This document shows, piece by piece, positions 26,968 through 34,968 of a DNA stretch of 64,000 nt (positions within the stretch are counted from its first letter, which is position 1; each line of letters begins with the position of its first letter). Source of the stretch: Prochlorococcus sp. MIT 1307 (lineage in GTDB: Bacteria; Cyanobacteriota; Cyanobacteriia; PCC-6307; Cyanobiaceae); assembly GCF_034092395.1 (NCBI RefSeq), contig NZ_CP139301.1:248001-312000 (forward strand). The letters are read 5' to 3'. The notes beneath the pieces are model-generated. The model saw only the letters and a list, made by a program, of their open reading frames with translations. It ran no database searches and had not been told where the DNA came from. A program made the translations under genes and the position numbers.

Positions 26968-27735
26968 TTATACAATAAAATTTTTCTTAATAATTGGATC
27001 TTCTAAATGACCTTTGTTAATTGCACTCTGAGCTTCTTGCAGGTTTACTGTTCCGTCATAAAGAGCTCTTCCGACAATTACACCACTAACACCATATGCT
27101 TCTAAGGGGAGAAGGGAAATTATATCTGCGGTAGAACCGATTCCCCCAGAAGCAATAACAGGAACACTGCTAACTGAAGCTATCTCTTTCATCGCATTCA
27201 GATTGGGACCTTGAAGGGTTCCATCTTTTGAGATGTCTGTAGTAATGATTCCCGCTATCCCTGAATTGTGGAAGTTTTTTGCTAGGTCAGTTGCAAGTAT
27301 ATTGCTTTGATTCAGCCACCCTCGTGTAGCTACTTTGCCCTTTTTGGCATCGATACCTATAAGAATTTTCTCAGGGTGACGTTGGGCGAGATTTTTTACT
27401 AATTCGGGTTTTTCAATTGCGACAGTGCCTAAGATTACTCGTCCGACTCCATAGGAAATTAATTCCTCTGCTCTTTTCAATGTTCTTATTCCTCCACCTA
27501 TTTGAATTGGTATTTCTAATCTCTGAGTGATTTTTCTAATACTTGAGTCATTTATTGGTAATCCAGTTTTAGCGCCATCTAGATCTACCAGATGTAAGCG
27601 CGTTGCTCCCTGTTCTTGCCAACTAAGTGCTTGAGTTAAGGGGTCACTATTGAAATGTGTGACTTGTTTGTAGTCGCCTTGGTTAAGTCGAACACAATTG
27701 CCTTCCAGCAGGTCAATGGCTGGGATGATTTCCAT
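26968..27735 (-). CDS. hisA: Phosphoribosylformimino-5-aminoimidazole carboxamide ribotide isomerase
   Basis: ProFAR isomerase of histidine synthesis, a TIM barrel. Seen: MEIIPAIDLLEGNCVRL with the first catalytic Asp, IQIGGGIRTL, TDISKDGTLQGPN with the second catalytic Asp, VIASGGIGS and GVIVGRALYDG phosphate-binding loops. The ATG at 27735 gives a 255-residue family-like start (an in-frame ATG two codons earlier at 27741 is possible). Confidence 0.95.
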   Translation of the reverse strand: MEIIPAIDLLEGNCVRLNQGDYKQVTHFNSDPLTQALSWQEQGATRLHLVDLDGAKTGLPINDSSIRKITQRLEIPIQIGGGIRTLKRAEELISYGVGRVILGTVAIEKPELVKNLAQRHPEKILIGIDAKKGKVATRGWLNQSNILATDLAKNFHNSGIAGIITTDISKDGTLQGPNLNAMKEIASVSSVPVIASGGIGSTADIISLLPLEAYGVSGVIVGRALYDGTVNLQEAQSAINKGHLEDPIIKKNFIV

Positions 27736-27822
27736 AAGCAATTTTTTATACCCTATTAACTATTTTGAATGTCAAAGGGGTTTTTTAGACGCTTGAATAG
27801 AAGTGTTGATTGTTTTGTTGTT

Positions 27823-28743
27823 TTGAAGACACTTGTATTGGGTGGCACTCGATTTGTCGGTAAGGCTCTCGTTTCCCTTTTAAGCTCTAAAGGATATGAG
27901 CTGACTTTGTTTACCCGTGGTTCTAGACCATGCCCTAAGCAGTTTGAGCATATAAAAGGAGATAGGACCACCGATGAGGGACTCAAGTTACTGCAGGGAA
28001 GAAGGTTTGATGTAATCATTGATACTTCTGGTAGAAGGCTTGAGGAGACCAAAAATGTTTTATCTATTACCGGTGCCCCTAAGCACAGGTTTTTATATGT
28101 CAGTTCAGCAGGCGTATATAACAACTCAATCTTTTGGCCAATTGATGAAGGATTTTCTATTGATTCGAATAGTAGGCATATAGGTAAGGCACAAACTGAG
28201 CAATGGCTTATTGATCAGAACATTCCATTTACTAGCTTTAGACCTACATATATTTATGGTCCTGGAAATTACAATCCAATTGAACGGTGGTTTTTTGACC
28301 GCATTATTCACAAAAGACCAGTTCCCATTCCAGGGAATGGGAACTGGGTTACACAATTAGGTCATGTACAAGACTTAGCCGATGCTATGACTAAAAGTCT
28401 AGATTTTGATATTGCAAGAAATCGAATTTACAATTGCTCTGGGAAAAAAGGCGTCACTTTTCTTGGCTTGATTGAATTAGCGGCAAGAGCCTGTGGAAAG
28501 GAGATAAGTCAAATTGATATTCGTTCTTTTAACCCTAGTGGTCTAGATCCAAAAGCTAGAAAAGCATTTCCATTACGAATTGATCATTTTCTTACAGATA
28601 TTACGCGGATTCAAGAGGATTTGAGATGGACACCCAAATATCAATTAGAAGAGGGGTTATTGGATAGTTTTAATAATGATTATTTGCTCAATGCAAATTC
28701 AGAACCTGACTTCAGCTCCGACGATGCTTTAATGGGTAATTGA
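27823..28743 (+). CDS. NAD-dependent epimerase/CSP41-like RNA-binding protein
   Basis: Extended short-chain dehydrogenase fold. Seen: LVLGGTRFVGKALVSLL at the N terminus, YVSSAGVY (with the family Ser-x-x-x-Tyr context altered), FTSFRPTYIYGPGNYNP, and PIPGNGNWVTQLGHVQDLA. These features match the cyanobacterial and plastid CSP41 group, whose plastid members bind and cleave RNA. A TTG start at 27823 (MKTLVLGG) is likely; the frame is open to 27769. The gene ends 32 bases inside the convergent pgsA, so their 3' ends overlap. Confidence 0.82.
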   Translation: MKTLVLGGTRFVGKALVSLLSSKGYELTLFTRGSRPCPKQFEHIKGDRTTDEGLKLLQGRRFDVIIDTSGRRLEETKNVLSITGAPKHRFLYVSSAGVYNNSIFWPIDEGFSIDSNSRHIGKAQTEQWLIDQNIPFTSFRPTYIYGPGNYNPIERWFFDRIIHKRPVPIPGNGNWVTQLGHVQDLADAMTKSLDFDIARNRIYNCSGKKGVTFLGLIELAARACGKEISQIDIRSFNPSGLDPKARKAFPLRIDHFLTDITRIQEDLRWTPKYQLEEGLLDSFNNDYLLNANSEPDFSSDDALMGN

Positions 28744-29248
28744 GGTATTTCATTGCTGTAGTTAGAGCGAGTACTAGAGAAGGCCAGAATAAATACCATC
28801 CAATTTTATGAATGATGCCTATTAATCTCCCATTCCCCCAGTTCGATGGCCAGATCATAAGAAGGATACTTGCGAATTGAAGTAAAGTTTTAGCTTTTCC
28901 TCCTAGAGAAGCTTGGCCTCCTTCTTTTTCTGACGATCGCCATATTGTTATTAATAATTCTCTTGACACAAGTAGCCAGATTGCCCACAAAGGTATTACC
29001 TCTTTCATGTTTAACCAAAGCAATGGAGCTGATAAAAGAATCTTGTCTGCAAGAGGATCGAGGCGTGCGCCTAATACAGTTCCTCCTCCGGCTTTTCTTG
29101 CTAGGTATCCATCAGCAAAATCACTTAAACCTGCAAGAAAGATTAAAAGCCATGCTAACGACTCATACCCCTTACTTAAAGCGAATATCACTGGAAGACC
29201 CGCTATAAGTCGAAAATAGGTTAAGTAGTTGGCTAGCTTTCTTAGCAT
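28712..29248 (-). CDS. pgsA: CDP-diacylglycerol--glycerol-3-phosphate 3-phosphatidyltransferase
   Basis: Makes phosphatidylglycerophosphate in the membrane, leading to phosphatidylglycerol. Seen: the CDP-alcohol phosphatidyltransferase signature D-G-x2-A-R-x8-G-x3-D-x3-D in DFADGYLARKAGGGTVLGAR followed by LDPLADK, with several transmembrane helices. ATG at 29248 (MLRKLANYLTYFR) gives about 178 residues; an ATG five codons upstream is possible. The 3' end overlaps the convergent epimerase gene by 32 bases. Confidence 0.95.
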   Translation of the reverse strand: MLRKLANYLTYFRLIAGLPVIFALSKGYESLAWLLIFLAGLSDFADGYLARKAGGGTVLGARLDPLADKILLSAPLLWLNMKEVIPLWAIWLLVSRELLITIWRSSEKEGGQASLGGKAKTLLQFASILLMIWPSNWGNGRLIGIIHKIGWYLFWPSLVLALTTAMKYLNYPLKHRRS

Positions 29249-29371
29249 AATTTGATTTACCACCTTTATTGTATTAAGAGGAAAAAAGGAAGGTGTTTGT
29301 TTTACATTCTTTATAATTGCATATATTTATAAATAGCTTACTATTATGAATATAAGTTATTTTTCCTCGGC

Positions 29372-29452
29372 ATGACAATTTTCTTGCTTCTTGTATTACT
29401 TGGTTCATTATTAGCAATGACATATATAGTCCGAAAAATCGACCAGAACTAA
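29372..29452 (+). CDS. Possible 26-aa single-pass membrane peptide
   Basis: ATG at 29372 to TAA at 29452 encodes a peptide with a hydrophobic core (FLLLVLLGSLLAMTYIV) and a charged tail (RKIDQN), the profile of small photosystem or cytochrome b6f subunits, though it matches none that I recognise (PetN, PetL, PsbT, PsbM, PsaM and Ycf12 were compared from memory). A TATAAT lies at 29312-29317, giving a leader of about 50 bases. No strong Shine-Dalgarno is present. It is the only ORF of note in the 290-base gap between pgsA and the next gene. Confidence 0.4.
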   Translation: MTIFLLLVLLGSLLAMTYIVRKIDQN

Positions 29453-29539
29453 GTTATGCTCTAGTCATACATGAATGATTAAGTCCAAGTCATATCTTTC
29501 TGGAAATCAATGAAAATATATTTGCACTCCTTTATAAAT

Positions 29540-30085
29540 TCATAAGCCAATTAACCTACAATTAAGTATTGCCAATGCCTCACTTGGTAAAAAAAGAAAA
29601 GTATCTAAAAGTATGTTTCCTGTACGGGGAACTATCGAAATCCCTACTAGTTTAACATTCCCATTTTTTTTAAGTGGATATCCTGATGCTTCATGTTCTT
29701 TACTTTTTACTTTATGGCTGATAAGTAAAGTTTTAACTATAAGATCTGGAGCATGAATTATAGAAAATATTGTGAACTTAAATCTTGCATCAAATTGAAG
29801 AGATATTTGGTTATTTGTTTTATCAAAAACCCCTTTCAGAAAAATAGGGTGAATCTTTATTTCTAGCCCTGGAAATAGTGGCAATCCTAATAACTTTGTA
29901 GTATCTGAATTGATTGAAGGGATAGAAAAAGTTCTAGGATTAAATGAGATGTCATACGAACTATTATCATTTTTGCGTTCACATATGCCTATTCCACCAC
30001 CTCCTTTCGCGTTGTAATAAAAAGTGGGGTACTTACCAATTTTCAATTCGCAACCTCTAAGGCTTATAAGCTCGATTTTATGCAT
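29540..30085 (-). CDS. Conserved hypothetical protein, 181 aa
   Basis: Not assigned to a family with confidence; shape resembles cyanobacterial/plastid proteins with a lipid-binding-like beta fold (DUF1997-type is one candidate). Seen: no signal peptide, a Gly-rich loop (YNAKGGGGIGICERK), alternating strands (ISLQFDARFKFTIFSI) and a hydrophobic C terminus (LLDTFLFLPSEALAIL). It is convergent with nothing and divergent from the PPC-glutaredoxin gene, with a 141-base promoter interval. Confidence 0.6.
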   Translation of the reverse strand: MHKIELISLRGCELKIGKYPTFYYNAKGGGGIGICERKNDNSSYDISFNPRTFSIPSINSDTTKLLGLPLFPGLEIKIHPIFLKGVFDKTNNQISLQFDARFKFTIFSIIHAPDLIVKTLLISHKVKSKEHEASGYPLKKNGNVKLVGISIVPRTGNILLDTFLFLPSEALAILNCRLIGL

Positions 30086-30226
30086 TGAGCAAAACTAGGA
30101 AGAATGCCTCTATTCAATGACTTTAACCTTTATAGCCTTTTTCTTGTTTTATTGAGCCTTTTTATTTATTCAACTAGCAATATCATGCCTTGATCCCTTA
30201 TTGTTGCTTTATACCGAATTTTTTTT

Positions 30227-30844
30227 ATGCAAACGCTGCCCTTCAATCTACCTCCTGGCAGCGACCTTCGTTTATCAATCGAGGAATTAGCTACTTCCCA
30301 ACGAATGTCTGGCTTTGTCTTGAGTATTGTTGGAAATCTATCGCGAGCATGTTTTCAATGCCCAGGTCGCACTAATCCAACAATATTGGAGGGAAATCTA
30401 GAAATTATAACTCTTAATGGTACTTTTTCTCCCAATAGTGTTCACCTTCATCTCAGTATTTCAGACGGTAACTGTCAGGTATGGGGTGGACACCTTGAGA
30501 ATGGTAGTGAGGTTCTTAAAGGTGCAGATATATTAGTTGGCTTCTTAGAAAGAAAACAATCAGATAAAGATATTAACTCATCACTACATTCGAATCCTAT
30601 TCATAAACTTGAGGTTTTTGTAATTCCAGGTTGTCCATGGTCCAATAGAGCTATTCGCATATTGCAATCCAACGGTATTCCTCATTCTGTCAATACAATT
30701 ACTGAAGATGAGGACTTTAATCTTTTAAAAAAGAGAAGTGGTCTTTCTACCTTTCCACAAATATTTATTGATGGTGTTCTATTAGGTGGTTATGAATCCT
30801 TATCAGAATTACAAAAAACCGGTAAATTAATAGATTTAAAGTGA
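30227..30844 (+). CDS. PPC (DUF296) domain fused to a monothiol glutaredoxin-like domain
   Basis: 205 residues with two domains. Residues 1-110 form a PPC/DUF296 domain, known from AT-hook proteins and free-standing bacterial homologues: MSGFVLSIVGNLSRACFQC, ITLNGTFSP, HLHLSISDGNCQVWGGHL. Residues 126-205 form a glutaredoxin fold: VFVIPGCPWSNRAIRIL with active site C136-P-W-S139 (monothiol in place of CPYC), STFPQIFIDG with the cis-Pro, and GG at 187-188 for glutathione binding. It overlaps the next small membrane gene by 4 bases. Confidence 0.82.
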   Translation: MQTLPFNLPPGSDLRLSIEELATSQRMSGFVLSIVGNLSRACFQCPGRTNPTILEGNLEIITLNGTFSPNSVHLHLSISDGNCQVWGGHLENGSEVLKGADILVGFLERKQSDKDINSSLHSNPIHKLEVFVIPGCPWSNRAIRILQSNGIPHSVNTITEDEDFNLLKKRSGLSTFPQIFIDGVLLGGYESLSELQKTGKLIDLK

Positions 30845-31083
30845 GCTTAACCTCTAAGGATACAGATGAGTTAAACTTATGGTCAGAAAAACCGTTTTGG
30901 TGTCAACCATGGTCGATAATACTTACTGGTATTTTAGTTATTATTATTAGCTTAATTTGGCCTGCAATAAAATGGATAACATTATTATTATCTATTATTA
31001 TAGTCTTATGGTGGATATTGTTTTTGTGGTTGGCTCCTAACCTTTACCGTGCCCAAATAGGAAACATCGATCAAGATAATTAG
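30841..31083 (+). CDS. Small two-helix membrane protein (DUF6737-like)
   Basis: 80 residues. N-terminal motif LWSEKPFWCQPWSI precedes two closely spaced hydrophobic helices (IILTGILVIIISLIW and WITLLLSIIIVLWWILFLWL). The W-x2-KP-x-WCQPW pattern is, as I recall, typical of a conserved cyanobacterial/plastid family (DUF6737). Function unknown. It begins within the last codons of the PPC-glutaredoxin gene (4-base overlap), so the two are probably translated together, which suggests a membrane partner for that protein. Confidence 0.75.
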   Translation: MSLTSKDTDELNLWSEKPFWCQPWSIILTGILVIIISLIWPAIKWITLLLSIIIVLWWILFLWLAPNLYRAQIGNIDQDN

Positions 31084-31202
31084 AATATAGTAGACTTGAT
31101 AAGATATTTCTCTCTATGCATTCTTCAGGACTATCAATAGTAGGCTAAATATTGATTGTGATATTCGCAGTTATTTAACATCGTGTATATAACTAACATA
31201 TT

Positions 31203-32159
31203 TTGCTGCGACAAAATAAAATATATTTAAGCGCAGATTTTAAAATCAACAAAGCTCATCCTCTAAAGTCTTCTCACCTAAAAATTCGACCATTACAAAG
31301 GTCTGACATACCTCTTGTTACTCAATGGTCTAGAACTGAAGGTTTTGCACCTGGAGCCGGTGATGTAAGCATTTATCGCCATACTGATCGACAGGGCCTG
31401 TGGATTGGAACTCTGGGTAAAAATTCAATTGGTTGCATAGCAGGCGTCAGATATAACGCTTCTTATGGGTTTATAGGACTTTTTCTCGTAGTACCTCACC
31501 AAAGAGGAAATGGTTTTGGACTAGAACTTTGGAAACACGCTCTTAGTCATTTAAATGATTTACCTTGTATTGGCTTAGAGGCAGCACTCGACAGAATTAA
31601 AGATTACGAATCTTGGGGATTCAAACCTTCTTCGACCACAACACGTTGGCAATGGATAGGTGACGGTGATTTAACATCAACTAATGGAATGCAATTTGCA
31701 GATTCTGTTGATGGTTTAAGGATCCTCCAAGATGACCAAATACCATCAATAGTGGTTCAGACATACGATGCTAAGAGGGAACCTAGCCCTCGCCCACATT
31801 TTCTAAAAGATTGGCTTAAACATCCAGCCGGAACAGTTTTGGCTCTTGTAGATCCCAATGGCTTTTGTCATGGCTTTGGTCGAATACGTCCTTGTCTCCT
31901 TTCTGATGGGGAAGGTTGGCGAATAGGTCCACTCTTGGCTGACACTCCCAACCTTGCGGAAAAGCTCCTAAGACTTTTAATAATGAGACATAAAGGTGTG
32001 ATTTTAATAGATACCCCTGGACTTAATTCAAAGGCTAATCCTTTACTCCAAAAACTTGGTTTCCAAGTCTTATCAGAGACACTGCGGATGTATAAAGGTG
32101 AGCAACCACCTATTTCAATGAATGATGTTTACGGCCTTGCCTGCCTAGAACTTGGTTAA
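31203..32159 (+). CDS. GNAT-family acetyltransferase, two-domain
   Basis: 318 residues. First GNAT half: LKIRPLQRSDIPLVTQWSR, IGCIAGVRY, IGLFLVVPHQRGNGFGLELW with the acetyl-CoA-binding Q/R-x-x-G-x-G/A signature (RGNGFG). The second half (from about residue 175) resembles the C-terminal domain of YitH-like acetyltransferases with CHGFGRIRPCLL and GPLLADTPNLAEKLLRLL. Substrate unknown. Start is TTG at 31203; a later in-frame start is possible because the first 25 residues are poorly conserved in pattern. Confidence 0.78.
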   Translation: MLRQNKIYLSADFKINKAHPLKSSHLKIRPLQRSDIPLVTQWSRTEGFAPGAGDVSIYRHTDRQGLWIGTLGKNSIGCIAGVRYNASYGFIGLFLVVPHQRGNGFGLELWKHALSHLNDLPCIGLEAALDRIKDYESWGFKPSSTTTRWQWIGDGDLTSTNGMQFADSVDGLRILQDDQIPSIVVQTYDAKREPSPRPHFLKDWLKHPAGTVLALVDPNGFCHGFGRIRPCLLSDGEGWRIGPLLADTPNLAEKLLRLLIMRHKGVILIDTPGLNSKANPLLQKLGFQVLSETLRMYKGEQPPISMNDVYGLACLELG

Positions 32160-32210
32160 TATAAAGAGTAAATTATGATATTATTTTTTAGGTATAAATG
32201 TGTTTTAGGC

Positions 32211-32402
32211 TTATTTATTTTGACGTAATTGTTGCTTTTCTTTTAAGAGCTCCATCTCGAGTTGTTCAATTAATTTTGATACTAGTGTTTGAAATTCAGG
32301 TTGACAACCTCGAAAGGCGGCCTTATGCCTAATAGGCTCATTACGTGTACGTAGATCTGTCAGCATTAGTTGCAATGCATCTATTCTCGGGTTTGTGTTC
32401 AT
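32211..32402 (-). CDS. Small conserved hypothetical protein, 63 aa
   Basis: Helical, charged protein with the pattern NPRIDALQLMLTDLRTRNEPI and QTLVSKLIEQLEMELLKEKQQL, suggesting a short helix hairpin or coiled coil. No metal or catalytic motif. It begins 15 bases after the NAD(P)-binding SDR gene on the same strand and is probably co-transcribed with it. I recall similar short proteins in marine picocyanobacteria but cannot give a role. Confidence 0.62.
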   Translation of the reverse strand: MNTNPRIDALQLMLTDLRTRNEPIRHKAAFRGCQPEFQTLVSKLIEQLEMELLKEKQQLRQNK

Positions 32403-32417
32403 AAGTTGTTCAATTTC

Positions 32418-33098
32418 CTAACTACCTGCAGCTACTGTAAAGCTTTCTATAGCTTCTTCCATTGTTAGTGCTTTTTGCTCTGTATTACTTGTTATTTCAA
32501 TTATTTTACCAATCGAATTAGATGTAACTAATGCTTCAATACAACACTTGGCGACAAGTCTTCGAGGTATATACGCGTCTTCTTGTTGATCTGGACCTGT
32601 AAATTTAACATTTTCATCTTTTAAATCATCTTCTCTTTCATTAAGTCCACCTGGTCTAATTACAGTCCAATCTAATGAACTTTCCTCAAGCACTCTTTCG
32701 CCAAGACGCTTCCATACAAGAATTAAGCCGAATAAGTTAAGAGGGTGAAATATTCTTCCTGAACATAAAGAACTGACAAGGATTACTCTTTTAACATTTA
32801 CACGCTTGCAACTCTCTATTTGCTTTTTGACGCCTATAGCATCAATTCTTGCTGGGCCTGTTAAATCAATAGATGGTTTTGCTCCTGTAGCAATAATAAG
32901 AGCATCACAACCTCTTAGTGAATTATCCAAACTTGTTGGATTAGAAAGAGAAATTGTATACTTTTTCTTTGATAGAAGATTTTGTGGGAGTTTGGAATTT
33001 TCTCTAACTAATAACCTTACATCGTTACCTTGGTTTAAGGCCTCCTCGGCTACTCGATAGCCAGTTTTTCCTGAAGCTCCACTAATCGCAATTTTCAT
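32418..33098 (-). CDS. NAD(P)-binding atypical short-chain dehydrogenase/epimerase
   Basis: 226 residues. Seen: KIAISGASGKTGYRVAEEAL (G-x-x-G-x-x-G nucleotide-binding motif), VRLLVRENSK, LIIATGAKPS, VILVSSLCSG and DWTVIRPGGLNE, the order of the NAD(P)H-binding Ycf39/HCF173-like and related atypical SDRs. The catalytic Tyr-x3-Lys is not evident. Such proteins in cyanobacteria assist photosystem assembly or act as reductases; nothing here discriminates. The upstream 294-base gap carries its promoter. Confidence 0.8.
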   Translation of the reverse strand: MKIAISGASGKTGYRVAEEALNQGNDVRLLVRENSKLPQNLLSKKKYTISLSNPTSLDNSLRGCDALIIATGAKPSIDLTGPARIDAIGVKKQIESCKRVNVKRVILVSSLCSGRIFHPLNLFGLILVWKRLGERVLEESSLDWTVIRPGGLNEREDDLKDENVKFTGPDQQEDAYIPRRLVAKCCIEALVTSNSIGKIIEITSNTEQKALTMEEAIESFTVAAGS

Positions 33099-33392
33099 TG
33101 TGAACCCTTTTTATGTATTATATTTTCTAGCGAAATCTGAGAGTAAGTGTTGAGTATATAAGTTTATTGTGATTAAAGCACAATTTAGAAATGAGTAAAT
33201 AGGAATTTCGCACTTTTAATGTTTCACTTTCTATGATCTCATCTGATTTTATGATAAAGGGAGTGTTTCTTAAACAATTAACTGAAATGAATACATAAAT
33301 TATTTATACAAAAATAAATGATTAATGGAAATTCGAATAAAACCCAGATTAAATTCGGTTTGTACTTAAATTGATTATTATTTATTAATTAT
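33099..33392. other. AT-rich intergenic region
   Basis: 294 bases between the SDR gene start and the nth 3' end, both on the minus strand. I see no convincing ORF. It holds one imperfectly Crp-like palindrome, ATTGTG and CACAAT with a 7-base spacer at 33166-33184, about 70 bases upstream of the SDR start. Confidence 0.4.
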
Positions 33393-34046
33393 CTATGCTT
33401 TTGAATAATGGACAGATTTAGTTCTTCTGGGATAAAGTTCCTTACATAGATCACAAACCAAACCATTGCAACCTCTAGCTGTACAGTGTTCACGCCCATA
33501 AAATATAATTTGCAGATGAAGTTTATTCCAATTGGATTTAGGAAAGAGTTTTTTTAGATCTTCTTCTGTCTGTTTAACATTCTTGCCATTTGATAGCCCC
33601 CACCTTTGAGCAAGTCTATGAATATGTGTATCGACTGGGAAGGTTGGAATGTTAAAGGCCTGAGCCATTACTACACTTGCAGTTTTATGACCCACTCCAG
33701 GCAAAGATTCTAAATCTTTATAGTTATTTGGTATTTGATTAGAAAATTTTTCTATTAACATTTTTGATAAGCCAACTAGATATTTAGCCTTTTGTTTAGA
33801 TAAACCTAATTGTTTTATTTTTTGATATATTTTTGACTCACCTAATTCATACATTTCTTCTGGTGATGAGGCTTGTTGGAACAACGCAGGTGTCAACTCA
33901 TTAACTTTTTTGTCTGTAGCCTGGGCACTCAGTACAACAGCAACAAGCAATGTAAAACTATTTACATGATCAAGTGGTATCGGTGGATTTGGATAATGCT
34001 CATTTAGCCTCCTTTGAATAGTAGTAATTCGTTTCTTTAAATTCAT
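33393..34046 (-). CDS. nth: Endonuclease III
   Basis: DNA glycosylase/AP lyase for oxidised pyrimidines in base-excision repair. 217 residues. Seen: the helix-hairpin-helix with catalytic Lys (LPGVGHKTASVV, K121) and the catalytic Asp (FPVDTHIHRLAQR, D139). Four C-terminal Cys (C188, C193, C198, C201) could hold the 4Fe-4S cluster, but their spacing (C-x4-C-x4-C-x2-C) differs from the C-x6-C-x2-C-x5-C of the E. coli enzyme. It is 5 bases downstream of the TVP38 gene, so co-transcribed. Confidence 0.93.
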   Translation of the reverse strand: MNLKKRITTIQRRLNEHYPNPPIPLDHVNSFTLLVAVVLSAQATDKKVNELTPALFQQASSPEEMYELGESKIYQKIKQLGLSKQKAKYLVGLSKMLIEKFSNQIPNNYKDLESLPGVGHKTASVVMAQAFNIPTFPVDTHIHRLAQRWGLSNGKNVKQTEEDLKKLFPKSNWNKLHLQIIFYGREHCTARGCNGLVCDLCKELYPRRTKSVHYSKA

Positions 34047-34051
34047 TTTAT

Positions 34052-34717
34052 TTAGAGAGCGTTAGTTCTTCGTAATTTGGAAGATATTAATGCTAATAAA
34101 AAGATACAAAATAAAGCGATGACTAAGATAACTTTACTACCTTGTAGCAATCCTGCACCTAAAGCTACTACAGGAGGATTGGAGAGTAATATACTTATTA
34201 TAAGAGCCGGTGCAAATTTTCTCCATGGTGTTTTAGTTAGTCCAATAGCATAACTTACAAAATCAAATAAGCCTGTCATTAAAAAACCAGTCATAAGAAA
34301 AAAATTATTCTCCAAATGCTTTCTACTGATCTTTTCAACCTTATCCATAAATCGATTACCTATTAGTTTCTTAGCTATCTCTCGCCCATAATATCTTGAA
34401 ATAAAAAAACTTATAGAGCAAGAAAATAAATCTGATAAACAGATGATAACTATACCTTGCTTAAATCCAAATATACCTCCTGCTAAGAGTGAATAGGCTG
34501 TACTTGGCAAGGCTGGGATAATAACACTTGTAAATCTAAGTATAAATATTGCTAATGGTGCTAATAATCCTAAACTCTCTATGTTGCCTTTTATGTCCTC
34601 TACCCCAATTAAATTAATTACACACAATAAGCCTATTAATATTATTACAACTAATATTAATTTTAATATATTTACTCGAAATTTATTTAATATTGATTTT
34701 GATGAAAATAGTTGCAT
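34052..34717 (-). CDS. TVP38/TMEM64 (SNARE-associated, VTT domain) membrane protein
   Basis: 221 residues with about six hydrophobic helices and the VTT-domain pattern: FILRFTSVIIPALPSTAYSLLAGGIFG, CLSDLFSCSISFFISRYYGRE, then a polar segment and MTGFLMTGLFDFVSYAIGLTKTPWRKF. DedA/TVP38 proteins are now linked to lipid scrambling or undecaprenyl-phosphate flipping in bacteria; the role here is inferred. Nearest partner is nth in the same operon; no functional tie is obvious. Confidence 0.85.
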   Translation of the reverse strand: MQLFSSKSILNKFRVNILKLILVVIILIGLLCVINLIGVEDIKGNIESLGLLAPLAIFILRFTSVIIPALPSTAYSLLAGGIFGFKQGIVIICLSDLFSCSISFFISRYYGREIAKKLIGNRFMDKVEKISRKHLENNFFLMTGFLMTGLFDFVSYAIGLTKTPWRKFAPALIISILLSNPPVVALGAGLLQGSKVILVIALFCIFLLALISSKLRRTNAL

Positions 34718-34873
34718 GTTAGTGATTAATTCAAGGAATCAAAGTTTTAAACCCTTGTGTTATTTGGCTTAATAATAAGGCTGATGCTTTAATTTGATAT
34801 TAAAAAAAATTTTTAGTAGAGCTGAATCCATGACTAAAGAAAAAATGCAACAACTTTGTGACCAAAGATACAA

Positions 34874-34899
34874 CAATATGTGCTAAATATCACATATTG
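34874..34899. promoter_or_regulatory. 26-base palindromic operator-like site (Crp/FNR-type)
   Basis: CAATATGTG and CACATATTG are perfect inverted 9-base arms around an 8-base spacer; the core reads TGTGC-N6-TCACA, one base from the TGTGA-N6-TCACA consensus of Crp-family proteins. It lies 70-95 bases upstream of the Crp-like regulator gene at 34969, the right place for autoregulation or control of the regulator-ABC ATPase pair. Binding is inferred from the symmetry and context. Confidence 0.6.
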
Positions 34900-34968
34900 A
34901 TAGCACCAAGGCCAGTGTTAGGCGGTATAAATATATAAAGCATTGGCATTTGATTCTAAAATGCTTAT

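Noticed and set aside
33166-33184. ATTGTG-N7-CACAAT palindrome as a Crp site
   Set aside because: Short arms and wrong spacing in an AT-rich gap; the downstream gene has no link to the iron cluster. Listed only in the intergenic description.
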